Source: Desulfothermus sp964427155
GTDB lineage: Bacteria; Desulfobacterota; Desulfovibrionia; Desulfovibrionales; Desulfothermaceae
Length of the DNA: 64,000 nucleotides
Assembly (NCBI GenBank): GCA_964427155.1
Contig: CAYRSC010000004.1
Coordinates: 1 to 64,000 of the forward strand
Direction of reading: 5' to 3'
Part shown: positions 26,838-35,279 of the stretch, piece by piece
Position numbering within the stretch: position 1 is the first letter of the stretch
Layout: every line of letters begins with the position of its first letter
Made by a program: the position numbers and the translations under genes
Notes under the pieces: model-generated
What the model was told of the DNA's origin: nothing
The model's input: the letters and a program-made list of their open reading frames with translations, nothing else
The model's database searches: none

Positions 26838-28559
26838 CTATATCCCCCACGCCTTCCAGACCTCATCCCTAAAGGTGAGAAAATGTTCCTTAAAATCCTC
26901 AAGAGGGAGATCTTTTCGCTCTCCACTCTTGCGGTCCTTTGCCTCCACCACCCCTTGCTTTAATGACTTCTTTCCAAGGATAAGCTGAATGGGAAATCCA
27001 ATAAGATCTGCGTCCTTGAATTTAAATCCTGGACGCAGGTCCCTATCGTCAAATATCACATCTATTCCCATCTCCAGAAGGGAGTTATACAGGTTCTCAC
27101 ACTCCTTCATAAGGATAGCATCTCCCACATCAAGGGCAAGAAGAGCCACCTCAAATGGGGCAATAGAAGGGGGAAAGATTATCCCATGCTGGTCATGATT
27201 TTGTTCTATTGCGGCCGCCATTATCCTGCTTACCCCTATCCCATAACACCCCATGACCATATACCTTTCCTTCCCATTTTCATCCAGATAGGTGGCATTC
27301 ATTGCCCTGCTGTATTTTGTTCCCAATTTAAAGACATGACCCACTTCTATGCCCTTTAAGAATCTCAGAGGCCCTCCGCACCTGGGACAGGGGTCGTTCT
27401 CAGATATATTTACCAGGTCCATATAGTGGCCCACCTTCACATCCCTTGAGATATCCACATTTACATAATGATGGTCCTTTTTATTTGCCCCCACTATAAC
27501 ACCCTTCCTCCCTTTCAGGAGCCTGTCTGCATAGATATCTCCTATGGAGAGACCAATGGGTCCCGCAAATCCCACTTCACAACCAGACCATTGTTCCACC
27601 TGAGAGGCAGAGGCCAGTCTCAGTTCATTTATCCCAAGATGGGCCCTTACCTTTGCCTCATTGAGGTCCCTATCACCGGGGATCAAAAAGGCAATGGGCC
27701 TCCCATCCGCCTCATATAAAAGGGTCTTTACAATCCTATCAGAGGAGACCCCTAAAAACTCGGCCACCTCTTCCACTGTGTGTTTTCCAGGGGTATAGAC
27801 CATCTCAAGGGGGGGACAGGGTCCATCTTCAACCTCCCCACGCACCACCTCTGCCTTTTCCAGATTAGATGCAAATTCACATGATGTGCATATACAGATG
27901 GTATCCTCCCCTGTTTCTGCCAGGACCATGAATTCATGGGAAAAGCTCCCACCTATCTGGCCAGTATCCGCCTCAACTGCCCTAAAATCCAGTCCTATCC
28001 GTTCAAAGATTCGCATATAGGCCTCATACATCTGCCAATAGCTCTTCTCTGCTCCCTCTTCATCCCTGTCAAAGGAATAGCCGTCCTTCATGATAAATTC
28101 TCTCCCACGCATGAGACCAAAACGGGGACGGATCTCGTCGCGAAACTTGGTGTGTATCTGATAGAGATTAAGAGGAAGCTGGCGATAGGACCTAACCTCA
28201 TGTCTTATTAGATCAACTATCACCTCCTCATGGGTGGGACCAAGACAAAAGTCCCTTCCATGTCTATCCTTAAATCTCAAAAGCTCTTTTCCGTAAAAAT
28301 CCCATCTCCCACTCTCTTTCCATATCTCACAGGGCTGTACCACGGGGAGCATCACCTCCAGACACCCTGCCCTGTTCATCTCTTCCCTCACTATCTGAGA
28401 GATCTTCTGCAGGGTGCGTAGCCCCAGGGGAAGAAAGGAGTATATGCCGGAGGTGAGTTTCCTTATCATCCCCGCCCTTAATAATAATCTATGACTAACC
28501 ACCTCTGCCTCAGCAGGGTCTTCCTTTAGTGTTGGAACATAGTATCTACTAAATCTCAT
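26838..28559 (-). CDS. proS: Prolyl-tRNA synthetase, bacterial type
   Basis: Charges tRNA-Pro. Class II motif 1 region (LPLGLRTLQKISQIVREEMN), motif 2 (FRDEIRPRFGLMRGREFIMKD given in parts), a central editing domain (about residues 230-380, VEEVAEFLGV onwards) and an anticodon-binding C-terminus. A length of 573 residues is normal for the bacterial form. ATG follows AAGGGGAT. Confidence 0.97.
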   Translation of the reverse strand: MRFSRYYVPTLKEDPAEAEVVSHRLLLRAGMIRKLTSGIYSFLPLGLRTLQKISQIVREEMNRAGCLEVMLPVVQPCEIWKESGRWDFYGKELLRFKDRHGRDFCLGPTHEEVIVDLIRHEVRSYRQLPLNLYQIHTKFRDEIRPRFGLMRGREFIMKDGYSFDRDEEGAEKSYWQMYEAYMRIFERIGLDFRAVEADTGQIGGSFSHEFMVLAETGEDTICICTSCEFASNLEKAEVVRGEVEDGPCPPLEMVYTPGKHTVEEVAEFLGVSSDRIVKTLLYEADGRPIAFLIPGDRDLNEAKVRAHLGINELRLASASQVEQWSGCEVGFAGPIGLSIGDIYADRLLKGRKGVIVGANKKDHHYVNVDISRDVKVGHYMDLVNISENDPCPRCGGPLRFLKGIEVGHVFKLGTKYSRAMNATYLDENGKERYMVMGCYGIGVSRIMAAAIEQNHDQHGIIFPPSIAPFEVALLALDVGDAILMKECENLYNSLLEMGIDVIFDDRDLRPGFKFKDADLIGFPIQLILGKKSLKQGVVEAKDRKSGERKDLPLEDFKEHFLTFRDEVWKAWGI

Positions 28560-28578
28560 ATCCCCTTGCCCCTTTTAT

Positions 28579-29655
28579 TCAAGTGTTATCTCTTAAAAAA
28601 CGAGCCAATTCCCTTTTAAATTCCCGGAGAAGGTCTTTTTCCCCCTGCACCTTCTTTATTACCCTGCCCTTCTTAAATATTACCCCAAGGTCCCTGCCCC
28701 CTGCCAGTCCTATATCTGCTTCCCTGGCCTCACCAGGTCCATTTACCACACATCCCATAATGGCCACCTTAAAGACCTGGGAGACATCCTGGAGATAGTC
28801 CTCTATCTCTTCCACTATTTTTATTATATCAATCTGTGTCCTCCCACAGGTGGGACAGGAAATTATCTCAGGCCCCCTCTGCCGTATCCCCAGCCCCCTT
28901 AATATCTCCCAGCACACCCTTATCTCATCTATGGGGTCACCTGTAAGGGAAACCCTTATGGTATCGCCGATCCCCTTATAGAGCAATATCCCCAAACCTA
29001 AACTGGACTTTACTGTCCCAGGAAGAAGTGGACCTGCCTCTGTAACCCCAATATGAAGAGGATAGTCTGAAAGGGCAGAAAACCTCTCATAGGCGTGGAT
29101 GGTATCTTCAATGGAAGAGGACTTGAGGGAGACCTTGAGGAGGGAAAATCCCCTGCTCTCAAAAAAGGCTATCTTCTGCAGCGCACTCTCCACCATGGCA
29201 TCAGGGGTGGGACCACCATACTTTTTAAGGAACACCTTTTCTACTGATCCACTATTTACCCCTATGCGGATGGGAACTTCCCTTTCCCTGCATACCTCAA
29301 TAATCCTCTCCAGATGATGGATATTTCCAATATTTCCTGGGTTTATCCTGATGGCATCTGCTCCGTTTTTTACCGCCTCAATGGCCAGTTTGTGGTCAAA
29401 ATGAATATCTGCAATAAGGGGAATTTCTATCTCCTTCTTTATCTGAGGAATGGCCCTGGCCGCCTCTAACTCATTTACTGCCACGCGAATGAGTTCACAC
29501 CCCGCCTTCTCAAGGAGATGAATCTGCTCCACTGTGGCCCTTATATCCCTGGTGGGGGTATTGGTCATGCTCTGCACCCTTATAGGTGCATCACCGCCAA
29601 TATCCACACCACCTATAAATATCTTGCGGGTTGGTCTGCGCCTTATCTCCAGCAT
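28579..29655 (-). CDS. ispG: 4-hydroxy-3-methylbut-2-en-1-yl diphosphate synthase
   Basis: Late MEP-pathway iron-sulfur enzyme. RVQSMTNTPT at the start, and the cluster cysteines in SCPTCGRTQ and MGCVVNGPGEA with the conserved downstream Glu. 358 residues, the short bacterial form. SD AGGAAGGGGGA lies directly before ATG. Heads the same-strand run proS, xseA, xseB, ispA, dxs, which thus holds three isoprenoid genes. Confidence 0.96.
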   Translation of the reverse strand: MLEIRRRPTRKIFIGGVDIGGDAPIRVQSMTNTPTRDIRATVEQIHLLEKAGCELIRVAVNELEAARAIPQIKKEIEIPLIADIHFDHKLAIEAVKNGADAIRINPGNIGNIHHLERIIEVCREREVPIRIGVNSGSVEKVFLKKYGGPTPDAMVESALQKIAFFESRGFSLLKVSLKSSSIEDTIHAYERFSALSDYPLHIGVTEAGPLLPGTVKSSLGLGILLYKGIGDTIRVSLTGDPIDEIRVCWEILRGLGIRQRGPEIISCPTCGRTQIDIIKIVEEIEDYLQDVSQVFKVAIMGCVVNGPGEAREADIGLAGGRDLGVIFKKGRVIKKVQGEKDLLREFKRELARFLRDNT

Positions 29656-29749
29656 TCCCCCTTCCTTAAATCAAAAGGCGATAAGGGGATATATTAAGAG
29701 AAGATTCCCCAAAGGTAAAGAGGTCTTTCACTTGCTTTTTTTCCCCTCC

Positions 29750-29778
29750 TTGCCTACCCTAGGATTATGCCTTAAATA
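29750..29778 (+). promoter_or_regulatory. Candidate promoter of the phosphohexomutase operon
   Basis: TTGCCT (29750-29755) and TAAATA (29773-29778) are 17 bases apart in the divergent gap between ispG and the gene at 29838. The match is moderate; other AT-rich -10 options lie nearby. Confidence 0.35.
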
Positions 29779-29837
29779 AAGAAAAAATAGGGATATAAAA
29801 GAGGGCATGTAACACAACTCAAGCAAGGAGGAGCGTC

Positions 29838-31217
29838 ATGGTGGAGATAAAGAAGGATGTATTCAGGGCATATGATATACGGGGTGTGGTGGATAAGGAC
29901 TTTGATGAAGAATGGGTGGAGACCCTGGGAAGGGCATGTGGAACATATTTTCAGGACAGGGGGTATTCCAAATGTGTGGTGGGACGAGACTGCAGACACT
30001 CCTCTCCTGCCTATCAAAAGGCCATGGTAAAGGGACTCCTCTCCACGGGCATGGATGTGGTGGTACTTCCCATGGTACCCACCCCAGTTTTTTACTATGC
30101 AGTAAAGACCTTATCCCTCCACGCAGGTGTGATGATAACAGCCAGTCACAACCCACCCCAATTCAATGGATTTAAGGTATGGGGGGGAAATGATACCATT
30201 CACACCACAGAGATAGAAAGGCTATATGAGATAATGAAGTCAGGTAAGTTTAAGGAGGGAGAAGGGGTGGCCTCAGAATTGGATGTAATTCCCTCTTACA
30301 TCAAGGAGATAACCTCTCATATCTCCCTTAAAAACCCTGTAAAGGTGGTAGTGGATGGGGGAAATGGCACAGCAGGAGAGATCGCCAGAGAATTACTGGA
30401 GAAGATAGGTGCAGAGGTATATTGTCTCTATTGTGAGCCTGACCCCAACTTTCCAAATCACCATCCTGACCCAACTGTAATGAAAAACATAGAGGACCTA
30501 AGGAAAAAGGTGGTGGAGATAGGTGCCCATGTGGGAGTGGGATTTGATGGAGACGGAGACAGGATTGGAGTTGTTGACGAGAAGGGAGAAGTCTTATATG
30601 GGGACCAGATACTTGCTATATTTGCCAGAGAGGTATTAAAACAAAATCCAGGGGCGAAGATCATTGGAGAGGTAAAGTGCTCTCACCTCCTCTACCGGGA
30701 CATTGCCCAGCATGGGGGAGTTCCCATCATGTGGAAGACAGGACATTCCCTTATAAAGGCAAAGATGAGAGAGGAGGGGGCCCTTCTGGCGGGAGAGATG
30801 AGTGGACATATGTTCTTTGCAGACCGCTATTACGGCTATGACGATGCCATATACGCCGCGGCAAGACTCATAGAGATCATGTCAGGGGATGTGGAAAGGC
30901 CACTTAGCACCTATCTTTCAGACTGGCCAAAGACATTTAATACCCCAGAGATAAGGATGGATTGTCCTGAGGAGATAAAGTTCAAAGTAGTTGAACGGGC
31001 CAGGGCATATTTTAGAGAACACGCAGGCGAGGGAGAGGTCATAGAGGTTGACGGGATCAGGATAAACTTTAAAGATGGATGGGGACTTATCAGGGCATCC
31101 AACACCCAGCCGGTGCTGGTTCTGAGGTTTGAGGCAGAAAGTGAGAAAAGGCTTGAGGAGATACGTAATTTCTTTGAAACCCCTCTCAAACAATGGATCA
31201 AGGAGCTAAATGTTTAG
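29838..31217 (+). CDS. Phosphomannomutase/phosphoglucomutase
   Basis: A 459-residue alpha-D-phosphohexomutase. Catalytic phosphoserine loop TASHNPP, metal loop FDGDGDRIG, sugar loop GEMSGHMFF and phosphate loop region RASNTQPVL are all present in order. It interconverts hexose 1- and 6-phosphates for LPS, exopolysaccharide or nucleotide-sugar synthesis. Domain order and GEMSGH suggest the dual-specificity PMM/PGM type. SD AAGGAGGAG. The end overlaps the next gene by 8 bases. Confidence 0.93.
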   Translation: MVEIKKDVFRAYDIRGVVDKDFDEEWVETLGRACGTYFQDRGYSKCVVGRDCRHSSPAYQKAMVKGLLSTGMDVVVLPMVPTPVFYYAVKTLSLHAGVMITASHNPPQFNGFKVWGGNDTIHTTEIERLYEIMKSGKFKEGEGVASELDVIPSYIKEITSHISLKNPVKVVVDGGNGTAGEIARELLEKIGAEVYCLYCEPDPNFPNHHPDPTVMKNIEDLRKKVVEIGAHVGVGFDGDGDRIGVVDEKGEVLYGDQILAIFAREVLKQNPGAKIIGEVKCSHLLYRDIAQHGGVPIMWKTGHSLIKAKMREEGALLAGEMSGHMFFADRYYGYDDAIYAAARLIEIMSGDVERPLSTYLSDWPKTFNTPEIRMDCPEEIKFKVVERARAYFREHAGEGEVIEVDGIRINFKDGWGLIRASNTQPVLVLRFEAESEKRLEEIRNFFETPLKQWIKELNV

Positions 31218-31734
31218 AAGGGTAAGGGTCCCGGGAGAAGAGGAGTCTCCACTTCGCTCCTTTGTTCGCTCAGTTGGAGTGGTAATAGTATTTGTCTGTG
31301 TGGGGATATTATTCTGGAAAAACTATGAGTCCACACTGGAGAAGATAGTTAGCAGACAGACCATCTATGACGGGACAAAGACCCTTAGCCCTAGCCAGAA
31401 ACGTCTCCTCAAACAATTTGCCAGGTATGTAAGGGACGTATATGGATTTGACTTTAAGGTCACCATCAGTAAAAAACACCTTATCCTTCCCCAGGAAAGC
31501 AAAAAACTTCTATATATTGGCATCTGCCCTCCCCAGAGGAGGGCAGTTGTCATCTTTCCTATTATCCTGAAAAGGGCCCTTCCTGCCAATTTTGTAAAAT
31601 ACATGCAGGGACCATTTGCCAACAAAAAGCTCTCATCCGAAGACTGGCCCATTGCCCTCATGGAAGCGGTACAGCTCATCTATAATCAATTAGAAAAGAT
31701 GGAGACTCCAAGTGGGGGACAAGGACATAAATAA
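31210..31734 (+). CDS. Single-pass membrane protein of unknown function
   Basis: A 174-residue protein with a basic N-terminus and one membrane helix (about 20-37, VRSVGVVIVFVCVGILFW). The rest is probably periplasmic. The soluble part (SPSQKRLLKQFARYVRDVYGFD, YIGICPPQRRAVVIFP) faintly recalls TPM-type domains, but no family is claimed. Overlaps the phosphohexomutase and rnhA at its two ends, so it is co-transcribed. Confidence 0.7.
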   Translation: MFRRVRVPGEEESPLRSFVRSVGVVIVFVCVGILFWKNYESTLEKIVSRQTIYDGTKTLSPSQKRLLKQFARYVRDVYGFDFKVTISKKHLILPQESKKLLYIGICPPQRRAVVIFPIILKRALPANFVKYMQGPFANKKLSSEDWPIALMEAVQLIYNQLEKMETPSGGQGHK

Positions 31735-32188
31735 GGAGCAGGTGGTGCACATATTTACAGATGGGGCATGTAGCGGAAATCCCGGGGTGGGGGGATGGGC
31801 CGCAATCCTGCGTTATGGGAATCATGAAAAAGAACTCTGTGGGGGAGAAAAACAAACCACCAACAACAGGATGGAACTCACTGCCATAATCCAGGGGCTT
31901 GAGGCCCTGAAGAGGCCCTGCAGGGTGGTGGTATATACTGACTCCAAATATATATGCGATGCAATAAACAAGGGATGGCTTGAGAACTGGAAAAAAAAGG
32001 GGTGGAGACGCAACCGTAACCAACCCCTAAAAAATATGGAGATGTGGAAAAAACTGGAGGGGCTTCTTTCCGTACATAAAGTAAGCTTTGTGTGGGTAAG
32101 GGGACATAGTGGTCACAGGGAAAACGAGAGATGTGATGCCCTGGCCAAGAGAGAAATAGAGAAAATAAAGGGTGGGCTATCAACTTGA
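31712..32188 (+). CDS. rnhA: Ribonuclease HI
   Basis: Cleaves RNA in RNA-DNA hybrids. The four carboxylates are Asp17 (FTDGACSGNPG), Glu55 (NNRMELTA), Asp77 (YTDSKY) and Asp142 (CDALA), with the GHSGH loop histidine. 158 residues. Start is GTG at 31712 with GGAG seven bases upstream. Overlaps the preceding gene by 23 bases and rnc by 4. Confidence 0.95.
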   Translation: MGDKDINKEQVVHIFTDGACSGNPGVGGWAAILRYGNHEKELCGGEKQTTNNRMELTAIIQGLEALKRPCRVVVYTDSKYICDAINKGWLENWKKKGWRRNRNQPLKNMEMWKKLEGLLSVHKVSFVWVRGHSGHRENERCDALAKREIEKIKGGLST

Positions 32189-32901
32189 ACATGAAGGAGA
32201 TAATAAGGGAAGTAGAAGAACTCTTTGGCTATTTTTTCAGGGATAGGGGGCTACTTGTTACTGCACTTACTCACTCCTCCTATGCAAATGAAAACCCTGG
32301 TTTCAAGGAAAATAACGAGCGCCTGGAGTTTTTAGGGGATGCAGTGCTTGAGCTGTGTATTTCAGAGGAGCTTTACCGGCGATTTCCCCATGCGCGAGAG
32401 GGGGACCTCACCAGCACCAGGGCATATCTTGTAAATGAGGCATCTCTTGCCTCTATTGCCAGGGAGATGGGGCTGGGCAGATACCTCCTCCTGGGTAAGG
32501 GAGAAGAGATGCAGGGAGGAAGAGAGAGGGATGCAAACCTCTGTGATGCATTTGAGGCAATCCTGGGTGCCATATTTCTGGATGGGGGCTATGAGGAGGC
32601 AAAAAGGGTTATACTTAAGTGCTTTAAGGGGACCTGGCCCCAGAGATGTATGGATCAGACCAGGAAGGACTTCAAGAGTGCCCTTCAGGAAATAACGCAG
32701 AGGACATTTAAAGAACGTCCCAGATACGTGCTAGTGGAGAGTTTTGGTCCTGAACACTCCAAGTCCTATAGGGTAAAGGTGGAATTACCCACAGGAGAGA
32801 CCTTTGAAGGGGTGGGAAGCAGTATAAAGAGGGCTGAACAGATGGCGGCCCAGGCCGCCATAAAGAGATTTAAGAAGCAGGGCCGATCCTCACAAAAGTA
32901 G
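32185..32901 (+). CDS. rnc: Ribonuclease III
   Basis: Cleaves double-stranded RNA in rRNA and mRNA processing. The catalytic signature NNERLEFLGDAVLEL lies at about residues 43-57, a second acidic site is CDAFEAILGA, and a C-terminal double-stranded-RNA-binding domain ends GSSIKRAEQMAAQAAIKRF. TTG at 32185 fits the GGTGG SD better; ATG at 32191 is the alternative. It converges on moeA with a 12-base overlap. Confidence 0.96.
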   Translation: MNMKEIIREVEELFGYFFRDRGLLVTALTHSSYANENPGFKENNERLEFLGDAVLELCISEELYRRFPHAREGDLTSTRAYLVNEASLASIAREMGLGRYLLLGKGEEMQGGRERDANLCDAFEAILGAIFLDGGYEEAKRVILKCFKGTWPQRCMDQTRKDFKSALQEITQRTFKERPRYVLVESFGPEHSKSYRVKVELPTGETFEGVGSSIKRAEQMAAQAAIKRFKKQGRSSQK

Positions 32902-34134
32902 TACATCCACCTCTGTGTGTTTGAGGATGCCCTCGCTGTTGGAAGGGACCCTCACGAGACCATCTGCCTGAAGAAGACTCCTGAGGAGACCTGATTTTGC
33001 AAATATAGGTTGGGCAACGAACTCCTCCCCTCTACAGGATAATCTTACCCTCACATAGTCTTCTCTCCCTGGCTTTGAAGGGATGTTGGAGTCAAGCCGT
33101 GCCCGAATACAGGGGGAATAACGCAGGGCCAGGGGGGAATCTTCACCCCCCAGATGCCTAATTAAGGGATACACAAGTACATACATCACCACCTGGGCAG
33201 AGGTGACCTGTCCAGGGAGACCCACCACTGGTATCCCCTCTATTGTGGCCAGCATAGTGGGTTTACCTGGACTTATGGAAACACCATGACACAGGATGCG
33301 GGCCCCCTCAAACGAGAGAAGGACCTTTTCTGTGAGATCTGCTGTGCCAACAGAACTACCTCCTGATATAAGGACCATATCACATTCTTCAATGGCCTGG
33401 GATATACACTCCTTTAGCTCTTCTTCCCTATCCTTTATTATCCCATACCCTATGGGTCTGCCCCCCACAGACTCTATCATGGAGGAGAGGACATAGGTGT
33501 TTACATCCCTTATCTTGCCCCTGGGAAGCTCCTCTATATGGGGAGGCACCAATTCATCCCCTGTGCTAACCACCCCTACCCTGGGTCTATCAAAGACAAC
33601 TATCTCATTCACCCCAACTTCACATAGTATCCCTATATCCTGGGCCCTTATCCTCTCTCCCCTCCTAAGTATCACCTCTCCTCTCCTGGCATCCTCGCCT
33701 TCCACAATAATATTCTCCCAAGGAGCACATGCCTTTCTTATCTCCACCTCAGAGGGAGAGATCTCTTCAGTATATTCCAGCATTATCACGGCATCACACC
33801 CACGGGGCAGAGGAGAGCCTGTATAGACCTTTATGCACTCCCCGGGCGATATAGAAGAGGGATCCTCAGCATCTATCCTTATCTCTCCAACCAGTTTTAA
33901 ATATGCAGGGTTTTCATTGCTGGCACCAAAACTATCTCTAGCACAAATGGCATATCCATCCATTGCAGAACGGGGAAAAGGGGGGAAATCCTCAGGGGAT
34001 AGCACATCCCTTGCAACGACCCTGTCTCTGGCCTCAAAAGAGGGGATATGCTCCTCTCTGGATATAGGGGGAAGGGAAAGGGCCTTTTTTAAAAACTCTG
34101 CCGGAGAAATGGTGTGAAAAAATCTCTTTTCCAT
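32890..34134 (-). CDS. moeA: Molybdopterin molybdenumtransferase
   Basis: Inserts molybdenum (or tungsten) into molybdopterin. Motifs: PRSAMDGYAI, TGSPLPRGCDAVIMLEY, GVVSTGDELV, LISGGSSVGTADL, SPGKPTMLA and VGLPGQVTSA. ATG at 34134 with GGTGG upstream gives the usual start and 414 residues; the frame merely stays open further upstream over mobB. mobB ends 2 bp before, so the two form an operon. Confidence 0.95.
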   Translation of the reverse strand: MEKRFFHTISPAEFLKKALSLPPISREEHIPSFEARDRVVARDVLSPEDFPPFPRSAMDGYAICARDSFGASNENPAYLKLVGEIRIDAEDPSSISPGECIKVYTGSPLPRGCDAVIMLEYTEEISPSEVEIRKACAPWENIIVEGEDARRGEVILRRGERIRAQDIGILCEVGVNEIVVFDRPRVGVVSTGDELVPPHIEELPRGKIRDVNTYVLSSMIESVGGRPIGYGIIKDREEELKECISQAIEECDMVLISGGSSVGTADLTEKVLLSFEGARILCHGVSISPGKPTMLATIEGIPVVGLPGQVTSAQVVMYVLVYPLIRHLGGEDSPLALRYSPCIRARLDSNIPSKPGREDYVRVRLSCRGEEFVAQPIFAKSGLLRSLLQADGLVRVPSNSEGILKHTEVDVLLL

Positions 34135-34136
34135 CT

Positions 34137-34865
34137 CTATTCCACCTTCATCTTTATCCTGAGCTCTCCCCTGGAAAATCCCTTGAGGGGAGAGAGCAAC
34201 CCACATATAGTGGAGGATATAATCTTTTCCACAAAGGGATTAATGGGGAGGCGTTTTCCATTTATCTCTATCTCCACCCCTGTGGAGTAGAGAAAAAAAC
34301 ACCTCTCAGGGGAATCCTGGCCCCTTATTATCCTCATGGCAAGCTCATGACATCCATTTAGACCACATCCCTTGCAGTCTGCCCCTGGGAGGAAAAATCC
34401 CTTCCCAAGGACCTCATTCACAATCTCATCCACATCCCTAAAAGATGCTCCCTGAGAGAAAGATGCAGGCCTCTCTGGAGAATATACCCCAAGCACAGGC
34501 CCTGAAAACAGGGATTCCTCTTCTTCCTCTCCCTTAACAAGGACTATTCGTGGCAAAAAATCTATAGACCCCTTTCCCCCTTCCACCAGTATCACATCTG
34601 CATCCATAAGAGACAAGATATGGGTAAACCCCTTTGGATGAGGATAAAAGACCCCGGTGCAGGATGGTGACACTCCTATGACCACCTCACAGAGTGAAGA
34701 GAGCCTCTCAGTGTCTGAATCTGCCCTGTCAAGGGGATGATGACACATCTTAACATAGGCCACCCTTTTTCCCTTTCTTTTCATTAACCGGGCCATTTCT
34801 TCACACAAAGAGGTCTTCCCAGACCTTTTATATCCCACCACCTGAATCCCAACTAACCTCTCCAT
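34137..34865 (-). CDS. mobB: MobB-type GTPase with C-terminal cysteine motif
   Basis: Assists nucleotide attachment to molybdenum cofactor. Start GIQVVGYKRSGKTSL contains the P-loop; HHPLDRADSDTERL and VILVEGGKGS are also MobB-like. Beyond the usual size, residues from about 165 hold CKGCGLNGC, a compact cysteine motif seen in some anaerobe MobB proteins and possibly a metal site. ATG at 34865 follows AAGGGGGATAAG; an earlier in-frame ATG at 34898 lacks this. First gene of the mobB-moeA operon. Confidence 0.88.
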   Translation of the reverse strand: MERLVGIQVVGYKRSGKTSLCEEMARLMKRKGKRVAYVKMCHHPLDRADSDTERLSSLCEVVIGVSPSCTGVFYPHPKGFTHILSLMDADVILVEGGKGSIDFLPRIVLVKGEEEEESLFSGPVLGVYSPERPASFSQGASFRDVDEIVNEVLGKGFFLPGADCKGCGLNGCHELAMRIIRGQDSPERCFFLYSTGVEIEINGKRLPINPFVEKIISSTICGLLSPLKGFSRGELRIKMKVE

Positions 34866-35061
34866 AAACTTATCCCCCTTGCATGGCATTTCTCGCATAG
34901 AATGGGGCTAAGGTTATATCTTTAACCCAGAGGTGTCCAGTTTTAAGATGGAGAAAGTCTCCCTTCTTTCTACAGTAGATATGCTTGATTATATGAAAAG
35001 AATTAACCTATAATCAAAAGAGATGAAATGGAGATTTAAAAGAATATAGGAAGTAAAAAAT

Positions 35062-35268
35062 ATGGGGAAGGAAAGCAACGAGTCTTTGATATGCCATTTC
35101 TGTGGGGGGAGGGCGGAGATTAGGGGCCGCTGAGCCAACGCCAGGGTAGTCTGCCGTGACTGCGGACTAGATAGACCCATAGCTGAATATCAAGAGGACA
35201 TTGAGGCATTAAAAGAGAAGTGGATATGTGAGTTAGAGGAAGGGGAGGAGGGGAACTCATCCAATTAA
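35062..35268 (+). CDS. Small zinc-ribbon ORF with in-frame TGA: candidate selenoprotein
   Basis: From ATG at 35062, 68 codons run to TAA at 35266-35268, with one in-frame TGA at 35131-35133 (codon 24). Both sides of the TGA read as one protein. CHFC (11-14) lies before it and CRDC (31-34) after it, together a four-cysteine zinc ribbon, followed by an acidic helical tail. The joining segment is AEIRGR-TGA-ANARVVC. A stable hairpin starts 13 bases after the TGA (35147-35169), where a bacterial SECIS should be. AGGAAG upstream is a plausible SD. Neighbours are mobB (divergent) and an SDR gene. Alternatives are a nonsense mutation, for example of an Arg CGA codon, or a decaying gene. I know no named selenoprotein family that this matches. 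Confidence 0.42.
35147..35169 (+). promoter_or_regulatory. bSECIS-like hairpin downstream of the in-frame TGA
   Basis: TAGTCTGC (35147-35154) pairs with GCGGACTA (35162-35169) through eight pairs including one G-T wobble. The 7-base loop CGTGACT has G in its second position. The loop begins 21 bases after the TGA. Published bacterial SECIS rules ask for an upper stem and small loop at about this distance, with a G among the first two loop bases. It lies within coding sequence, so it could be chance. Confidence 0.4.
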
Positions 35269-35279
35269 CCCACTAGCCT

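Noticed and set aside
34989..35180. Minus-strand ORF opposite the zinc-ribbon ORF
   Set aside because: Composition and lack of SD mark it as the shadow of the plus-strand coding sequence.
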